Part shown: positions 6,132 through 7,402 of the stretch, in pieces
How positions within the stretch are numbered: position 1 is the first letter of the stretch
Layout of the letters: every line of letters begins with the position of its first letter
NCBI GenBank assembly: GCA_026389635.1
Contig: JAPLHM010000014.1
Location: 1 to 7,402 of the forward strand
Length of the DNA: 7,402 bases
Origin: Chloroflexota bacterium
GTDB taxonomy: Bacteria > Chloroflexota > Dehalococcoidia > GIF9 > UBA5629
Direction: 5' to 3'
The notes under the pieces: model-generated
The model's database searches: none
What the model saw: only the letters and a program-made list of their open reading frames with translations
What the model was told of the DNA's origin: nothing
Program-made: the position numbers and the translations under genes

Positions 6132-6476
6132 ATGGTAAAAATCAGGTTAAGAAGAACGGGCGCCAGGCATAAGCCTATGTATAGGATCGTGGTGACTGAT
6201 AGCAAGGCGCCGCGCGAAGGCGCTTTTATCGAAGTAATCGGGAATTATAATCCTCTTACCGATCCGGAGACTGTAAATATTGATGAGGCAAAGGCCCTGG
6301 CATGGCTGGAGAAAGGCGCCCAGCCAACCGAGACTGCATACAGGCTGCTGGCTAAAACCGGCGTAATGGGGAAATTTGCCGAGGCCCATCCTACCAGGAA
6401 ATTCAAACAGGCAGTACTGAAGACTACTCAGAAGGTGAAGAAGAAGTCCAAATCTGCAACTGAGGTGAAGGCATAA
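6132..6476 (+). CDS. rpsP: 30S ribosomal protein S16
   Basis: 114 residues. The N-terminal 80 or so match S16 closely in pattern: MVKIRLRRTGARHKPMYRIV, then VTDSKAPREGAFIEVIGNYNP and AWLEKGAQPTETAYRLLAKTGVM in pieces along the chain. S16 is an early-assembling small-subunit protein that stabilises the 5' and central domains of 16S rRNA. The protein is longer than E. coli S16 (82 residues) because of a Lys-rich, probably disordered tail (about 92-114, KVKKKSKSATEVKA), as in many other phyla. The start is fixed by the MVKIRLRR consensus and an in-frame TAG at 6120-6122. The ribosome site is modest: AGGT 11 bases upstream. Its TAA overlaps the khpA ATG by one base (TAATG). Confidence 0.98.
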   Translation: MVKIRLRRTGARHKPMYRIVVTDSKAPREGAFIEVIGNYNPLTDPETVNIDEAKALAWLEKGAQPTETAYRLLAKTGVMGKFAEAHPTRKFKQAVLKTTQKVKKKSKSATEVKA

Positions 6477-6703
6477 TGAAGGAGTTAGTCGAATACATTG
6501 CCCGCAGTATCGTAAACGCGCCCGATGATGTCAAGGTAACTGAAGAGACTGACGCGGGCGGTGTGGTCATCAAGTTGGAGGTCAATGCCGAGGATAAGGG
6601 CCGGGTGATTGGCAAGCAGGGAAGGGTTGCCGAGGCCATGCGCACCCTTTTGCGCGTGGTTGCCACCAAAGCAGGTACAAGGGTCAGGCTCGAGATAATC
6701 TAA
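6476..6703 (+). CDS. khpA: KH-domain RNA-binding protein KhpA (YlqC family)
   Basis: 75 residues, full length for the family and consisting of a single KH domain. The RNA-binding GxxG loop is seen in GRVIGKQGR (G46-K-Q-G49), followed by the helix VAEAMRTLLRVVA, and ending in the usual short RLEII strand. In Firmicutes KhpA pairs with KhpB (Jag/EloR) and binds many RNAs, affecting cell elongation and small-RNA networks; whether that holds here is inference. The start overlaps the rpsP stop by one base, with GAGGTGAAGG just upstream, so translation is likely coupled. The rpsP-khpA pairing is a common bacterial order, usually continuing to rimM, trmD and rplS, but here a terminator follows at once. 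Confidence 0.96.
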   Translation: MKELVEYIARSIVNAPDDVKVTEETDAGGVVIKLEVNAEDKGRVIGKQGRVAEAMRTLLRVVATKAGTRVRLEII

Positions 6704-6720
6704 ATAACAGGGTAATAAGA

Positions 6721-6765
6721 AAGCCAATATCGACCGGAAGATCGATATTGGCTTGTATTGTTTTT
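6721..6765 (+). terminator. Strong intrinsic terminator, probably bidirectional, between khpA and atpC
   Basis: AAGCCAATATCGA (6721-6733) and TCGATATTGGCTT (6742-6754) are perfect 13-bp arms around an 8-base loop (CCGGAAGA). On the plus strand a T-rich stretch, GTATTGTTTTT, follows (6755-6765), giving a classic terminator for rpsP-khpA. On the minus strand the hairpin is followed by TCTTATTACC, a weaker T tract, so it may also stop the atp operon, whose atpC TAA is at 6769-6767. Confidence 0.9.
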
Positions 6766-6766
6766 A

Positions 6767-7210
6767 TTAGACTGCGCTATGTCCGCCGGGCTTGTAGCCT
6801 GGCATCCTGCGGCGCTTTTCGGCGACACGCAGGCGGGCGATGGAGCGCCTGAGGGCTCCTTCTGCCCTCGACTGGTCAATCTCGGTAGCCAGGCCTTTCA
6901 GCCGTTCTTCTGCTCGCTGCTTGGCTGCGGTGGCACGCTCGAGATCGATCTCGTCGCTTCTCTCGCAGGCGTCAGCCAGCACGATGACTTTGTCCTGCAT
7001 CACCTCCATAAAACCGCCTGAAATAACCATGTATTGCTCGTCACCATCTTTGCGCACGATCAGTTCGCCCGGGGCAAGCATGGTGATGAGCGGGGCATGC
7101 TTGGGAAGTACGGTCAGCTGCCCCTCGGTACCCTCGGCGATGATGGCAGTGACGTCACCCGAAAAGACCTGGCGCTCGGCAGTGACAATCTCTAACTTCA
7201 TAGTCGGCAT
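6767..7210 (-). CDS. atpC: ATP synthase F1 epsilon subunit
   Basis: 147 residues, slightly longer than the usual 130-140. The N-terminal beta-sandwich (about 4-88) has the family pattern KLEIVTAERQVFSGDV, EGTEGQLTVLPKHAPLITML and YMVISGGFMEV. The C-terminal helical hairpin (about 88-135) is Ala/Arg/Glu-rich (ERATAAKQRAEERLKGLATE) and can inhibit rotation in some species. It sits on the central stalk, contacts gamma and the c-ring, and helps couple proton flow to ATP synthesis. I chose the ATG at 7208-7210 (MPTMKLEIV) because AGGGG lies 7 bases upstream; the ATG at 7199-7201 (MKLEIV) is the alternative. The frame stays open to 7297, but the extra residues are read from the end of atpD and are not atpC. 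The last 13 residues (RMPGYKPGGHSAV) are a short basic tail beyond the usual end. Confidence 0.96.
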   Translation of the reverse strand: MPTMKLEIVTAERQVFSGDVTAIIAEGTEGQLTVLPKHAPLITMLAPGELIVRKDGDEQYMVISGGFMEVMQDKVIVLADACERSDEIDLERATAAKQRAEERLKGLATEIDQSRAEGALRRSIARLRVAEKRRRMPGYKPGGHSAV

Positions 7211-7212
7211 AA

Positions 7213-7402
7213 TTACGCCCCTAATTTCTGCGCTTTCTCTGCAGCTTCGTCGATGGTCCCGACCATTACGAATGCCGATTCCGGCAGGTGGTCCCATTTG
7301 CCTTCGAGTATCTCTTTGAAACCGCGCACCGTTTCCTTAATAGATACGTATTTGCCGGGTATGCCCGTGAAAGGCTCTGCCACGAACATGGGCTGGGTGA
7401 GG
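7213..7402 (-). CDS. atpD: ATP synthase F1 beta subunit, C-terminal 62 residues
   Basis: Reading the minus strand from the right edge gives LTQPMFVAEPFTGIPGKY, then VSIKETVRGFKEILEGKWDH, then LPESAFVMVGTIDEAAEKA, ending in QKLGA and TAA (7215-7213). This is the helical C-terminal domain of the catalytic beta subunit, including the well-conserved FTGxPGKY and LPExAFxMVGTI elements. The nucleotide-binding part lies off the window. The stop is 2 bases before the atpC ATG, the normal atpD-atpC order with likely coupled translation. Confidence 0.97.
   Translation of the reverse strand, partial: LTQPMFVAEPFTGIPGKYVSIKETVRGFKEILEGKWDHLPESAFVMVGTIDEAAEKAQKLGA

Noticed and set aside
6704..6716. ATAACAGGGTAAT, a 13-base match to part of the I-SceI homing endonuclease site
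   Set aside because: Only 13 contiguous bases of the 18-base site match, and the 5' TAGGG part is not kept. There is no intron or endonuclease gene nearby, and the bases directly follow the khpA stop codon. Most likely coincidence.
7211..7297. N-terminal extension of atpC to the ATG at 7297
   Set aside because: This region is the 3' end of atpD in another frame, which ends properly at 7213 with a conserved beta-subunit C-terminus. The ribosome site favours 7210.
6758..7319. Plus-strand open frames opposite atpC (6758-7021 and 6840-7319)
   Set aside because: Antisense shadows of atpC and atpD; Ser/Arg-rich composition without motifs.
1..7402. Search for CRISPR arrays, tRNA genes, transposase genes, attachment sites or toxin-antitoxin pairs
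   Set aside because: No spaced repeat arrays, cloverleaf-like sequences, transposase motifs or small paired genes were seen. All coding space is taken by chromosomal-type genes.

Overview
The window looks like an ordinary chromosomal stretch of a bacterium. I find no phage, insertion sequence, CRISPR array or obvious transferred island. The best guess for the host is a member of the Chloroflexota, perhaps Dehalococcoidia. This rests on moderate GC, the mix of housekeeping genes with Sec- and lipobox-type exported proteins, and the general character of the RF2, AtpC and peptidase sequences. It is an inference without a database search.

Left two thirds (1-5310), all on the minus strand and read right to left: prfB (release factor 2, with a programmed +1 frameshift), a secreted HExxH metallopeptidase of the peptidase-MA type, radC, a lipoprotein substrate-binding protein of the peptide/nickel ABC family, and a histone-deacetylase-like hydrolase cut off by the left edge. 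The first four genes are packed tightly: a 4-base ATGA overlap, zero spacing, then 9 bases. They look like one transcript. The hydrolase follows after 86 bases that hold a hairpin and a possible promoter of its own.

Middle (5311-6131): a 249-base divergent region separates prfB from a plus-strand gene for a small lipoprotein of unknown function (5560-6021). The region carries a candidate promoter for each direction and a short direct repeat. A near-consensus promoter (TTGACA, 17 bases, CATAAT) then precedes rpsP.

Right end (6132-7402): rpsP (ribosomal protein S16) and khpA (KH-domain RNA-binding protein) overlap by one base on the plus strand. They meet atpC and the 3' end of atpD (F1 ATP synthase epsilon and beta) coming from the right edge on the minus strand. 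A 13-bp perfect hairpin with a T tract lies between the convergent pairs and probably stops both.

No gene-free stretch exceeds 300 bases. I did not find convincing evidence of an undescribed system. The points most worth a second look are the recoding site and its coupling to the peptidase gene, the orphan binding protein inside a housekeeping operon, the unknown lipoprotein, and the truncated rpsP-khpA cluster.
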